DNA from: Acidobacteria bacterium RIFCSPLOWO2_12_FULL_65_11
GTDB taxonomy: Bacteria > Acidobacteriota > Vicinamibacteria > Vicinamibacterales > CAVVIG01
Assembly (NCBI GenBank): GCA_001767495.1
Contig: MELA01000096.1
Location: forward strand, 1-44,450
DNA: 44,450 nucleotides
Direction: 5' to 3'
Of the stretch, positions 1-5,676 are shown in pieces. Every line of letters starts with the position of its first letter. Within the stretch, counting starts at the first letter, position 1. The notes beneath the pieces were generated by a model that worked only from the letters and a program-made list of their open reading frames with translations, made no database searches and was not told the origin of the DNA. The translations under genes and the position numbers were made by a program.

Positions 1-144
1 CCAAGACCATGCGGCGGTCTTTGCCGTGGACACGGTCGAATGCCTCGGCGGCAGTGTGCCCAAGGCACAGCACCAAGACCATGCGGCGGTCTTTGCCGTG
101 GACACGGTCGAATGCCTCGGCGGCAGTGTGCCCAAGGCACAGCA
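1..144. repeat. 72-bp tandem duplication, two copies
   Basis: Bases 1-72 and 73-144 appear identical. The period of 72 is a multiple of three, so the repeat adds 24 residues in frame to the DUF4160-like protein. The first copy touches the window edge, so an assembly artefact at a contig end cannot be excluded. Confidence 0.9.
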
Positions 145-250
145 ACGGCTCGTGGAGGCCTGGGCGGAGATTCACCGAGAGGAACTGCGGCGTGATTGGG
201 ATCTCTTGCAATCGGGCCAGCCGCCGGTCAAGATCGAACCACTCAGGTAG
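2..250 (+). CDS. DUF4160 family protein, C-terminal part (5' end outside window)
   Basis: The reading frame is open from the window edge and ends at 250. The last 35 residues (RLVEAWAEIHREELRRDW, then a stretch ending KIEPLR) match the conserved C-terminus of DUF4160 proteins as I know them, small proteins usually encoded directly before a DUF2442 gene, as here (3-bp gap). The pair is often treated as a putative toxin-antitoxin module, but the biochemistry is not established. The segment HQDHAAVFAVDTVECLGG to VPKAQ is present twice because of the 72-bp tandem duplication; a normal family member has one copy, so this product may be misfolded. The first internal ATG is at 26, but the homologous frame runs upstream of it, so I treat the gene as truncated by the window. 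Confidence 0.7.
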   Translation, partial: QDHAAVFAVDTVECLGGSVPKAQHQDHAAVFAVDTVECLGGSVPKAQQRLVEAWAEIHREELRRDWDLLQSGQPPVKIEPLR

Positions 251-253
251 TCC

Positions 254-589
254 ATGACCCATCCCATCCATCGCGTCGCGCGGTTCGAAATCGTCGGTCC
301 GTACACGCTGTCCGTGGCCTTCACGGACGGAACCACGCAAGAGATCGACTTCCGGCCCGTACTGCACGGCGTACTCTTCGGCCCACTGCGGGACCTGGAG
401 GTGTTCAACGCCGTGATTCTCGATCAGGAAGTGGGTACGCTCACGTGGCCGAACGGCGCAGACTTCGATCCGGCGACGCTCCACGAGTGGCCACGCGTGC
501 GGGCCGAACTCGCCGCGCGGGCTCAAGCGTGGGCCGAACCGAACTACGAACAGCGGGCCAACACGCGAATGGAGCCGACGCGCCGCTGA
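254..589 (+). CDS. DUF2442 domain protein
   Basis: 111 residues. Residues 1-78 carry the DUF2442 pattern: a start of the type HRVARFEIVGPYTLSVAF, then DGTTQEIDF, then GTLTWPNGADFDP followed by LHEW. DUF2442 proteins are small, often next to DUF4160, and may be nucleic-acid-binding partners in a two-gene module; function unproven. The ATG lies 3 bp after the DUF4160 stop, so the two are probably co-translated. The last residues (RANTRMEPTRR) are not part of the domain: they are a translation of the following attC-like hairpin (556-625), which means the native stop was lost or supplied by the site. Confidence 0.75.
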   Translation: MTHPIHRVARFEIVGPYTLSVAFTDGTTQEIDFRPVLHGVLFGPLRDLEVFNAVILDQEVGTLTWPNGADFDPATLHEWPRVRAELAARAQAWAEPNYEQRANTRMEPTRR

Positions 590-625
590 ACTGCGACGGC
601 GCACGGCTCAGCGCGCACGTTGCCA
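556..625 (+). other. attC-like recombination site 1
   Basis: Left box GGCCAAC (556-562) and right box GTTGCCA (619-625) pair at five of seven positions. Between them GAGCCG-AC-GCGCCG pairs with CGGCGC-A-CGGCTC around a short loop. The 14-mer GGAGCCGACGCGCC is shared exactly with site 2. The right box departs from the GTTRRRY consensus, so this is the weakest but one of the four sites. Confidence 0.55.
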
Positions 626-668
626 TTCTGAATAATGTAAGTTGACTCGACGAGGGTAAGATCAACAC

Positions 669-1010
669 GTGCTGCTGCCCAATGCTCATCTGGCGGAAAT
701 CGATCCCCAGAAGTTGCATGGGTACCTCCTTTCCACTACCCATCCAGTTGGTCGATCCAAAGCTCGGTTTGTCGGGGCTTTGGGATACACGGCCCAAGGC
801 TGGCAAGAACTTGAAGCCGACCTCCGGATACAACACCTCACTCAAGACGCGCAACCAGGCGAGTCATGGGCGGAGGGGCGACTCTTCACGATTCGGGCTA
901 TCCTGAAGAGACCCAACGGACAATCGGCGATTGTACGGAGCGTCTGGTTCGTCGCGGCGGGTCACGAGACACCACGTTTCGTCACCGCCTATCCGGGAGG
1001 CGCCAAGTGA
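669..1010 (+). CDS. DUF6883 domain protein
   Basis: 113 residues from GTG 669, with a weak GAGGGT purine run about 15 bases upstream. The sequence has the DUF6883 hallmarks: IDPQKLHGYLLSTTHPVGRSK near residue 10, an aromatic-rich W-x2-LEADLR segment, and a C-terminal WFVAAG then PRFVTAYPG. The family is of unknown function and is frequently encoded beside DUF4926, as here. The gene is first in its cassette, starting about 50 bp after attC-like site 1, and its stop codon overlaps the GTG of the next gene (GTGA), implying translational coupling. A toxin or effector role is a guess from context only. Confidence 0.7.
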   Translation: MLLPNAHLAEIDPQKLHGYLLSTTHPVGRSKARFVGALGYTAQGWQELEADLRIQHLTQDAQPGESWAEGRLFTIRAILKRPNGQSAIVRSVWFVAAGHETPRFVTAYPGGAK

Positions 1011-1252
1011 CTGTTCGGCCGCTCGATGTCGTCGTATTAACACATGATGTACCGGCCCATGGATTGCGGCGAGGCGATCTAGGTGCCGTGGTCGAGGTCT
1101 ATGGGTCGAATTCGATCGGGGTCGAGTTTGTGGCGGCTTCCGGTCGAACCCAGGCGCTGGTCACGTTGTCTCCCAACGACATTCGGCCAGTCGCTGATGA
1201 TGATCTGATGGCGGTTCGCCCTGCTGGTTCAGCAAATCAACGGGATGGCTAA
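1007..1252 (+). CDS. DUF4926 domain protein
   Basis: 81 residues from GTG 1007, chosen because it overlaps the DUF6883 stop by four bases. The first 60 residues fit DUF4926: LDVVVLTHDVPAHGLRRGDL, then GAVVEVY, VEFV and a TQALVTL strand, predicting a small SH3-like beta barrel. DUF4926 partners with DUF6883 in many genomes, suggesting an antidote or accessory role, which is inference. The TAA stop (1250-1252) lies inside the left core box of attC-like site 2 (GGCTAAC), so the recombination site provides the stop codon. Confidence 0.7.
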   Translation: MTVRPLDVVVLTHDVPAHGLRRGDLGAVVEVYGSNSIGVEFVAASGRTQALVTLSPNDIRPVADDDLMAVRPAGSANQRDG

Positions 1253-1327
1253 CTCGGCTTGGAGCCGACGCGCCAATCCATGCGATCCTGTCGCTGTTGG
1301 CGCGCGGCTCAAGCCGCACGTCTAGAC
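1247..1327 (+). other. attC-like recombination site 2
   Basis: Left box GGCTAAC at 1247-1253. The arm CGGCTTGGAGCCG pairs with CGGCTCAAGCCG except for one unpaired G, the extrahelical base typical of attC; an inner arm GCGCC pairs with GGCGC. The right box reads GTCTAGAC, which becomes a consensus GTTAGAC if one C is an insertion, so the site may be inactive. Confidence 0.6.
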
Positions 1328-1361
1328 GGCTGATAGAACCTGATTACCGGAAACTTGATTC

Positions 1362-1601
1362 TTGGGAAACGCGTTCACGAAGCTTCAAGGTCAGTACTTG
1401 GCGTTCATCGTGGCGTACATGAAATTGAACCGGCGCGCTCCAGCAGAAGCGGACTTTCAGCGCTACTTCGAGGTGACACCGCCTTCAATTCACAGCATGA
1501 TTGTCACGCTGGAACGGCGTGGCTTGATCAGACGGACACCGGGTCGGTCTCGCTCGATCGAGGTTTTGGTGCCGATCAACGAGGTTCCTCCCCTCGACTG
1601 A
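1362..1601 (+). CDS. winged-helix DNA-binding protein, LexA/MarR-like
   Basis: 79 residues from TTG 1362; no ATG or GTG precedes FTKLQGQYLAF in frame. The body (QGQYLAFIVAYMKLN, then a helix, then VTPPSIHSMIVTLERRGLI and RTPGRSRSI) is a compact winged helix like the LexA N-terminal DNA-binding domain, with the recognition helix at PPSIHSMIVTLERRG and the wing at RTPGRSR. There is no peptidase domain, so it can bind DNA but not self-cleave. It is the first gene of its cassette and is followed after about 10 bp by a nucleotidyltransferase-like gene, so the two are likely one transcript. It may regulate that pair. Confidence 0.65.
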   Translation: MGNAFTKLQGQYLAFIVAYMKLNRRAPAEADFQRYFEVTPPSIHSMIVTLERRGLIRRTPGRSRSIEVLVPINEVPPLD

Positions 1602-1611
1602 GGTGTCAACG

Positions 1612-1956
1612 ATGAACGCCACCTCCGAGGATCATCGCAAACACCTGCTCGACGGGCTGCGCCGGTTCCTGCCGTCCGTCCGACAAATGGCTGGCGTCAG
1701 ACGGATTGCCATCTTGGGCTCGATCGTGACCACCAAGCCGGATCCCAAAGATATCGACATCCTCGTGGTGGTGGCCGACGATGCGGATCTGGCGCCGCTG
1801 GCCACGTGCGCGCGGCGCCTTCAGGGCCACGCCCAGAGCTTCAATCGGGGCACTGACGTGTTTCTCGCCGACGAGCGGGGCACGTACATCGGACGGACAT
1901 GCCACTGGAAGAATTGTCGCCCTGGTGTTCGGCTCGCGTTAGTCAGACGAAACTAA
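1612..1956 (+). CDS. minimal nucleotidyltransferase-like protein
   Basis: 114 residues from ATG 1612; GTG 1603 in frame is an alternative. The pol-beta-type nucleotidyltransferase signature is visible: ILGSIVTTKPDPKDIDILVV, with the GS pair followed by the D-x-D of the metal site. Relatives I recall continue past the CHWKNCRPG region into a further conserved tail; here the frame ends LALVRRN just before attC-like site 3, so the C-terminus may be shortened or frameshifted. Nucleotidyltransferases of this type act as toxins in MNT/HEPN-type and related systems, but no HEPN partner is seen; the partner here is a winged-helix protein. Confidence 0.65.
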   Translation: MNATSEDHRKHLLDGLRRFLPSVRQMAGVRRIAILGSIVTTKPDPKDIDILVVVADDADLAPLATCARRLQGHAQSFNRGTDVFLADERGTYIGRTCHWKNCRPGVRLALVRRN

Positions 1957-1965
1957 TTTCAATGC

Positions 1966-2038
1966 GCATAACAAGCGCTGCACCCGACGGCCGCTGGTGC
2001 GATCGCGAGCGGCCGCGGGTGAGCGCTGGCCGTTGAGA
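1966..2038 (+). other. attC-like recombination site 3
   Basis: Left box GCATAAC (1966-1972), right box GTTGAGA (2032-2038). The arm AGCGCTGCACCCG pairs perfectly with CGGGTGAGCGCT apart from one unpaired G, the hallmark extrahelical base of attC. The inner arm GCGGCCG-type stem closes a short terminal loop. One of the two best sites by structure. Confidence 0.75.
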
Positions 2039-2082
2039 TGGCAGCCTGGGCACGCCGACCAAACAAGACATACACTGATTCC

Positions 2083-2370
2083 GTGACATTCGCTTGGGAT
2101 CCGAAGAAGGCGAAAAAGAATTTAGAGAAGCACAAGGTCGACTTCCGGGAGGCGGCAACCGTTTTCGACGATTCGTTCTCAACGACGTTTGCTGACGATG
2201 ACCATTCATCGGGCGAGCGGCGATTTCTCATCATCGGGATGTCGGTGCGTAGTCGAATCCTCGTGGTATCGCATACTGAGAAGGGCGATACAATTCGAAT
2301 CATCAACGCGAGAATAGCCACACGGCAAGAGCGAAGGTTTTATGAAGAAGACGAATCAAATCCCAGCTGA
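2083..2370 (+). CDS. brnT: BrnT family toxin
   Basis: 95 residues from GTG 2083, chosen because BrnT proteins start with a motif like the FAWDPKKAKKNLEKHKVDF seen here. ATG 2038 is in frame upstream but sits in the attC right box. Conserved features: W-D-x-x-K-A-x2-N-x2-K-H, F-x-E-A, the stretch ERRFLIIG, then ILVVSHTEKGD and RIINARIATRQERRFYEE. BrnT is a RelE-fold ribonuclease toxin that cleaves mRNA and is neutralised by its partner. The next gene starts inside this one (2342, 29-bp overlap), the usual toxin-first order of BrnTA. Confidence 0.85.
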   Translation: MTFAWDPKKAKKNLEKHKVDFREAATVFDDSFSTTFADDDHSSGERRFLIIGMSVRSRILVVSHTEKGDTIRIINARIATRQERRFYEEDESNPS

Positions 2371-2650
2371 CGACATGCGTCCCGAGTACGACTTTGCATC
2401 AATGAAGGGCGGCGTCCGTGGCAAGTACGCAGGACGGGCGCGCGAGGGCACAAACATCGTGCTCATCGAACCAGAGGTTACGGACGCGTTTCCCACCGAG
2501 CAGGCCGTCAACGAGGCGCTCAAGGGTGTTCTCAATACAACACGAGCCGTCCGAAATACAGGCGGGCTGCCTAACAAGGCGCTGCGGCCGACGAGTCGCG
2601 CGCGACGCAAGGCCAAATCGCGAAAGCGATCCCACGCGGCTCGCGGCTGA
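2342..2650 (+). CDS. antitoxin partner of BrnT
   Basis: 102 residues from ATG 2342, overlapping brnT. The N-terminal part, DMRPEYDFASMKGGVRGKYA then EGTNIVLIEPEVTDAFPTE and AVNEALKGVL, resembles short antitoxins found after BrnT genes; it is not the classical BrnA helix-rich form. Such proteins bind the toxin and repress their own promoter. From about residue 78 (PNKALRPTSR onward) the protein is a translation of attC-like site 4, so the last 25 residues (K/R-rich) are likely non-native. Confidence 0.7.
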   Translation: MKKTNQIPADDMRPEYDFASMKGGVRGKYAGRAREGTNIVLIEPEVTDAFPTEQAVNEALKGVLNTTRAVRNTGGLPNKALRPTSRARRKAKSRKRSHAARG

Positions 2651-2666
2651 GCGCCGATCGTTGGGC
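2569..2666 (+). other. attC-like recombination site 4
   Basis: The clearest site: left box GCCTAAC (2569-2575) and right box GTTGGGC (2660-2666) fit RYYYAAC and GTTRRRY, and pair at six of seven positions. The arm GGCGCTGCGGCCG pairs with CGGCTGAGCGCC with an unpaired G and one G-T wobble. Length 98 bp. Confidence 0.85.
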
Positions 2667-2757
2667 CGTCTTCCGATCGGCAGGGCTTTCGGCGAGGTCT
2701 GACCCTTGTCGAGCGCGGTTGCCTTCTTACACACGCAACTGCACGATAAAATGAACC

Positions 2758-3008
2758 GTGGTCGATTGGCGTCGGGTTACTCCATCGGATTTCGAGTATG
2801 ACTTCGAACGGGACGAACTCGCTCCGCATGGCGTGACGTTCGATGAAGCGGTTGAGTGCTTCTTTTCGGACTTTCAGATTCGCCGAAACAAGAAATATCG
2901 CGATCGTCATCAGTTGCTCGGCCGACTCTTGGCGGAAGGAAGCTCAAGATCATCTTTCAGATCAAGCCGCGCAACGTCGTTCGCATCATTACCGGGTGGC
3001 CATTATGA
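2758..3008 (+). pseudogene. frameshifted BrnT-like toxin gene
   Basis: From GTG 2758 the frame gives VDWRRVTPSDFEYDFERDEL, then HGVTFDEAVECFF, RRNKKYRDRHQLLGR, matching a second BrnT/RelE-like toxin lineage. At about 2923 homology moves to another frame that reads KLKIIFQIKPRN then VVRIITGWP and stops at TGA 3006-3008. One missing base explains the break. The restored stop overlaps the ATG of the next gene (ATGA), the normal toxin/antitoxin coupling. Either a real inactivating mutation or a sequencing error. Confidence 0.7.
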
Positions 3009-3319
3009 AGAAGCGCCGAAACACAACCCCCTTAAAGCCGAAACTGACTCAGGATCAAGTCGATCGACTTGTCACCGCCCAAGCCGATGAGGACTCCGCT
3101 TGGCAGAAGGCGATAGTAGTCAGGCGACCGAAATCCGCGTCCTTGTCCATTCACCACGTCGACGACGCGCCGCACATTCCGCACTTCGGGGGAAAAGTGG
3201 CGATCGAAGCGGCGATCAGGAAGTCGGGGATCGACTACACGATCCTGCGGCCGAACAACTTCTACCAGAACGATGACGGGCTCAAGGACACGGGCGGCGC
3301 GCGACCTCCGACGAGCTGA
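3005..3319 (+). CDS. antitoxin N-terminus fused in frame to an NmrA-family fragment
   Basis: 104 residues from ATG 3005. Residues 1-49 (MKKRRNTTPLKPKLTQDQ, then VDRLVTAQADEDSAW and VRRPKSASLSI) look like the start of an antitoxin paired with BrnT-like toxins. Residues about 50-90 (HHVDDAPHIPHFGGKVAIEA, then YTILRPNNFYQND) instead match the middle of NmrA-like NAD(P)-binding proteins. The two halves join in frame near 3150 where both sequences could read S-x-H-H. The antitoxin dimer/toxin-binding tail is replaced, so it is probably not a working antitoxin. Possibly only a genomic scar. Confidence 0.6.
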   Translation: MKKRRNTTPLKPKLTQDQVDRLVTAQADEDSAWQKAIVVRRPKSASLSIHHVDDAPHIPHFGGKVAIEAAIRKSGIDYTILRPNNFYQNDDGLKDTGGARPPTS

Positions 3320-3399
3320 AGACGCTCGAAACGCTGCTGGGGCACGCACCTCGCAGCTTCGACGCGTTGGTGGGCGAAATGGTCGCGCCCCGGTCCTGA
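3149..3399 (+). pseudogene. remnants of an NmrA-like NAD(P)-binding protein
   Basis: Two pieces remain. The first (3149-3290) encodes the motif HIPHFGGKVAIEAA then ILRPNNFYQND. The second, in another frame (3301-3399), encodes TSDELKTLETLLGHAPRS then FDALVGEMV, the usual C-terminus of this family. The N-terminal Rossmann motif and roughly a hundred residues between the pieces are missing. The gene was therefore lost by at least two events, one of which joined it to the cassette array. Confidence 0.65.
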
Positions 3400-3503
3400 T
3401 GGTAGAGGCTAAACGGCTTTCTTCAAACGACGCGCGCACCAAGACACGGACGTGGCGGTCCAACTGCGTGCGTGGTTCTCGATGCCGCGAGCACAGCCAC
3501 TAA

Positions 3504-4592
3504 TTATTTCCTGGTCTTCTGATGCACGTATCGCGCCAGGGCCTGGACGTGTTCGAGCGGCGTCATGGGCAGGATGCCGTGCCCGAGGTTGAAGATGTGC
3601 CCTGGACGTTCGCCCCCACGCTCCAGCACTTCGTCTGCGGCGGCAAGCATCCGGTCGATCGGTCCAAGGAGCAGCGTCGGATCCAGATTGCCCTGGATGG
3701 CCCGATCGAAGCCGATGCGGTCCCAGGCGACGTCGAGCGGCAGGCGCCAGTCGACGCCGATGACGTCGCCGCCGGCCTCGCGCAACTCGCCCAGAATCGC
3801 GCTCGTGCCGACGCCGAAGTGGATCGTTGGCACGCCGAGCGGCGCGACGGCCTCGAAAAGCCGCCGGGTATGCGGCAACACGAACTCGCGATAGTCGCGC
3901 GCGTCGAGCACGCCGACCCACGAATCGAACACCTGGACCGCGTCGACGCCGGCCTCCACCTGCGCGACCAGATACTCGCCGATCAGATCGGCGGCCATCT
4001 CACAGAATCGGTGCCACGTGGCCGGGGCGCCGTACATCAGTGCCTTGGTATGCGCAAACGAGCTGGAATGGCCCCCCTCGATGGCATAGGAGGCCAGCGT
4101 GAAGGGCGCTCCAGCGAATCCGATGAGCGGCAGGTGCCCCGCGAGCTCCCGCTTGATCTGTCCGATCGCCTCGAGCACGTACGCGAGCTCCTCGCGAGGG
4201 TCGAAACGCCGCAGGCGCGCAAAGTCGGCCTCGTGCCGCAGCGGCTGATCGATCACCGGTCCTTCGCCACCGACAAAGTCGAACCCGATGCCCATCGGCC
4301 CGAGCGGAAGGAGCAGGTCGGAAAAGAGAATCGCGGCATCGAGGTCGATAGAGCGCACCGGCTGCAGTGTGACTTCGGTCGCCAGATCGGGTGTTCGACA
4401 CAGATCGAGAAGCGAGTAGCGCTGGCGCAGCGCCCGATACTCCTTCATGTAGCGGCCAGCCTGACGCATGAACCACACAGGTGTGGCATCGACCGGTTGA
4501 CGCCGGCACGCGTTCAAGAAACGGCCGCCACCCTCGGTCAGTGGGTCACTCCGAGAAGGTTGCGGGCGAGGCCGACCAGATCGTCCAGCCAC
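3504..4592 (-). CDS. hemE: uroporphyrinogen decarboxylase
   Basis: HemE removes four carboxyl groups from uroporphyrinogen III to give coproporphyrinogen III in cytosolic haem synthesis. The family signature PVWFMRQAGRYMKEYR (residues about 38-53) contains the substrate-binding Arg residues; DAAILFSDLLLP, GFAGAPFTLASYAIEGG and FDSWVG follow in the expected order, and the C-terminal FNLGHGILP is present. 362 residues, slightly longer than usual. The GTG at 4592 gives a 15-20 residue extension overlapping the receiver gene by 55 bp; no better ATG/GTG exists before the conserved region. Likely co-transcribed with the upstream receiver gene. Confidence 0.95.
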   Translation of the reverse strand: MAGRSGRPRPQPSRSDPLTEGGGRFLNACRRQPVDATPVWFMRQAGRYMKEYRALRQRYSLLDLCRTPDLATEVTLQPVRSIDLDAAILFSDLLLPLGPMGIGFDFVGGEGPVIDQPLRHEADFARLRRFDPREELAYVLEAIGQIKRELAGHLPLIGFAGAPFTLASYAIEGGHSSSFAHTKALMYGAPATWHRFCEMAADLIGEYLVAQVEAGVDAVQVFDSWVGVLDARDYREFVLPHTRRLFEAVAPLGVPTIHFGVGTSAILGELREAGGDVIGVDWRLPLDVAWDRIGFDRAIQGNLDPTLLLGPIDRMLAAADEVLERGGERPGHIFNLGHGILPMTPLEHVQALARYVHQKTRK

Positions 4593-4939
4593 ATGGGCTT
4601 GAACCGCAGTTCGGCACCGAGCTCGTGCAGCTCGGCTGATACGGCCTCGTCGAGGAAGTAGTCGCCAGTGACAATGGCGACCGGAATCCGGCGGTGTGCA
4701 GTGGCGGCTCGAAGACGGCGAAGAAAGCCGAGTCCGTCAAGGATCGGCATGTGCAAATCGAGAATGATGGCGTCCGGGTTGCCTTCCGTGGCTTCCTGCA
4801 GGCCGGCTTCAGCGTTCACCGCCGTTCGCACGTGATATCCCTTGAGCCGGAGCATTCGCGCGAAGGTCTGCGTCACCCCCTCATCGTCATCCACGATAAG
4901 GATCTTCGCGGAGTTCGGCTCGGGTCTCGCCGCCTGCAC
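4538..4939 (-). CDS. single-domain response regulator (receiver protein)
   Basis: 133 residues, only a CheY-like receiver domain: acidic pocket VDDDE (residues 16-20), phosphoacceptor Asp in ILDLHMP (about residue 61), the conserved Thr in AIVTGDY and Lys in RFKPM. There is no output domain, so it would act by protein-protein contact, relay a phosphate, or titrate a kinase. No histidine kinase is nearby. GTG start at 4939. It overlaps hemE by 55 bp and is divergent from the gene at 5074. Function unknown beyond phosphorelay. Confidence 0.9.
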   Translation of the reverse strand: MQAARPEPNSAKILIVDDDEGVTQTFARMLRLKGYHVRTAVNAEAGLQEATEGNPDAIILDLHMPILDGLGFLRRLRAATAHRRIPVAIVTGDYFLDEAVSAELHELGAELRFKPMWLDDLVGLARNLLGVTH

Positions 4940-5024
4940 TGTCAGCCATTCTATGCGAGGTGATCGGCGTACGGCACGCGACCAAGCGGCGCACCTGGCA
5001 CCCGGATCTGTGACGGATTCATGC

Positions 5025-5066
5025 TAGAATTACCGATTTACTCTCGACTATCCAACTAGTTGGAGG
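5025..5066 (+). promoter_or_regulatory. promoter-like box, palindrome and RBS before the 5074 gene
   Basis: TGC-TAGAAT (5022-5030) resembles an extended -10 element. CCAACTAGTTGG (5052-5063) is a perfect 12-bp palindrome that runs into the ribosome binding site GGAGG (5062-5066), eight bases before GTG 5074. A repressor bound there would block both transcription elongation and translation; this is inference. Confidence 0.45.
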
Positions 5067-5073
5067 CGCTGAA

Positions 5074-5640
5074 GTGAGCCCGATTCTGGTGCGGCCGGTC
5101 CGCGAGCAGCTCGAGCACGACCGTGTGATCCGCCTGCTGCAGGCCAAGAGCCGACGCCGCTACGAAGCCGGGATCAACCCGGGAGGCGAACAGATCGCGG
5201 GGGTCGGCAGGGGCACCTCGCTTGTGTATCCCGACCTGGTCCTGCAGTCACAGGAGCGCGGGCATCGACTTCAGGCCGTCGTCGAAGTGGAGACGGGCGA
5301 GTCGGTCAACCACCTCGAGGCGCTCGCGGAGTGGGCGCGCTTTGCAGAGCTGCGTGTGCCGTTTCACCTCTACGTGCCGGCCGGTATGGTCGATGTGGCG
5401 CGGCGGCTGTGTGAGGACAATCGGATCCACGTCAGCGAGATTTGGAGCTTCCATTCCATCGGCGATCAGGTGCGCTTCACGCTCGTCCACAGGAGCCGCG
5501 AGCCGCTTTCTTCTTCACGGACCGTGCGAGGGCGGCGCGCTCAGGCGTCGTCCCGCAAGGAGGCGCCGCGCGCCAAGGCGCGTCAGCCGCGTCGCACCAA
5601 AGGCGCGAAGAAGACGGCGCGGCCCGCGAGGCGGAAATAG
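5074..5640 (+). CDS. PD-(D/E)XK nuclease-like protein with a basic C-terminal tail
   Basis: 188 residues. Residues 45-105 have the core of a PD-(D/E)XK-type fold: YPDLVL (Asp54), then AVVEVETGES (Glu71, Glu73), helix HLEALAEWARFAEL, and strand PFHLYVPA. The usual final Lys of the motif is not seen in the canonical place, so catalytic activity is uncertain. Residues about 148-188 are rich in Arg, Lys and Ala, resembling histone-H1-like tails, and probably bind nucleic acid. GTG start with a good GGAGG. The next gene (5677) is 36 bp downstream and likely in the same operon. I recognise no named family. Confidence 0.6.
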   Translation: MSPILVRPVREQLEHDRVIRLLQAKSRRRYEAGINPGGEQIAGVGRGTSLVYPDLVLQSQERGHRLQAVVEVETGESVNHLEALAEWARFAELRVPFHLYVPAGMVDVARRLCEDNRIHVSEIWSFHSIGDQVRFTLVHRSREPLSSSRTVRGRRAQASSRKEAPRAKARQPRRTKGAKKTARPARRK

Positions 5641-5676
5641 CGGCGGCGACCAACCGCGCTGCGAAGACAGCCGTCA

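Larger units (their letters stand above)
1..3150 (+). mobile_element. integron cassette array without integrase in view (CALIN-like)
   Basis: Small co-directional two-gene cassettes are separated by imperfect inverted repeats with attC architecture: an RYYYAAC-like box, a stem, and a GTTRRRY-like box. Predicted exchange points at the R' boxes (about 619, 1320, 2032, 2660) give cassettes of roughly 700, 710 and 630 bp, plus incomplete cassettes at each end. Every cassette carries a pair of small ORFs, several from toxin-antitoxin-like families, as is common in large chromosomal integrons. No tyrosine integrase or attI is visible, so this is either a CALIN or the distal end of an integron whose integrase lies to the left. 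The right border is set where array sequence meets an NmrA-family remnant. Confidence 0.7.

Noticed and set aside
1-3150. Integron integrase or attI
   Set aside because: No tyrosine recombinase motifs in any frame; if one exists it lies outside the window.
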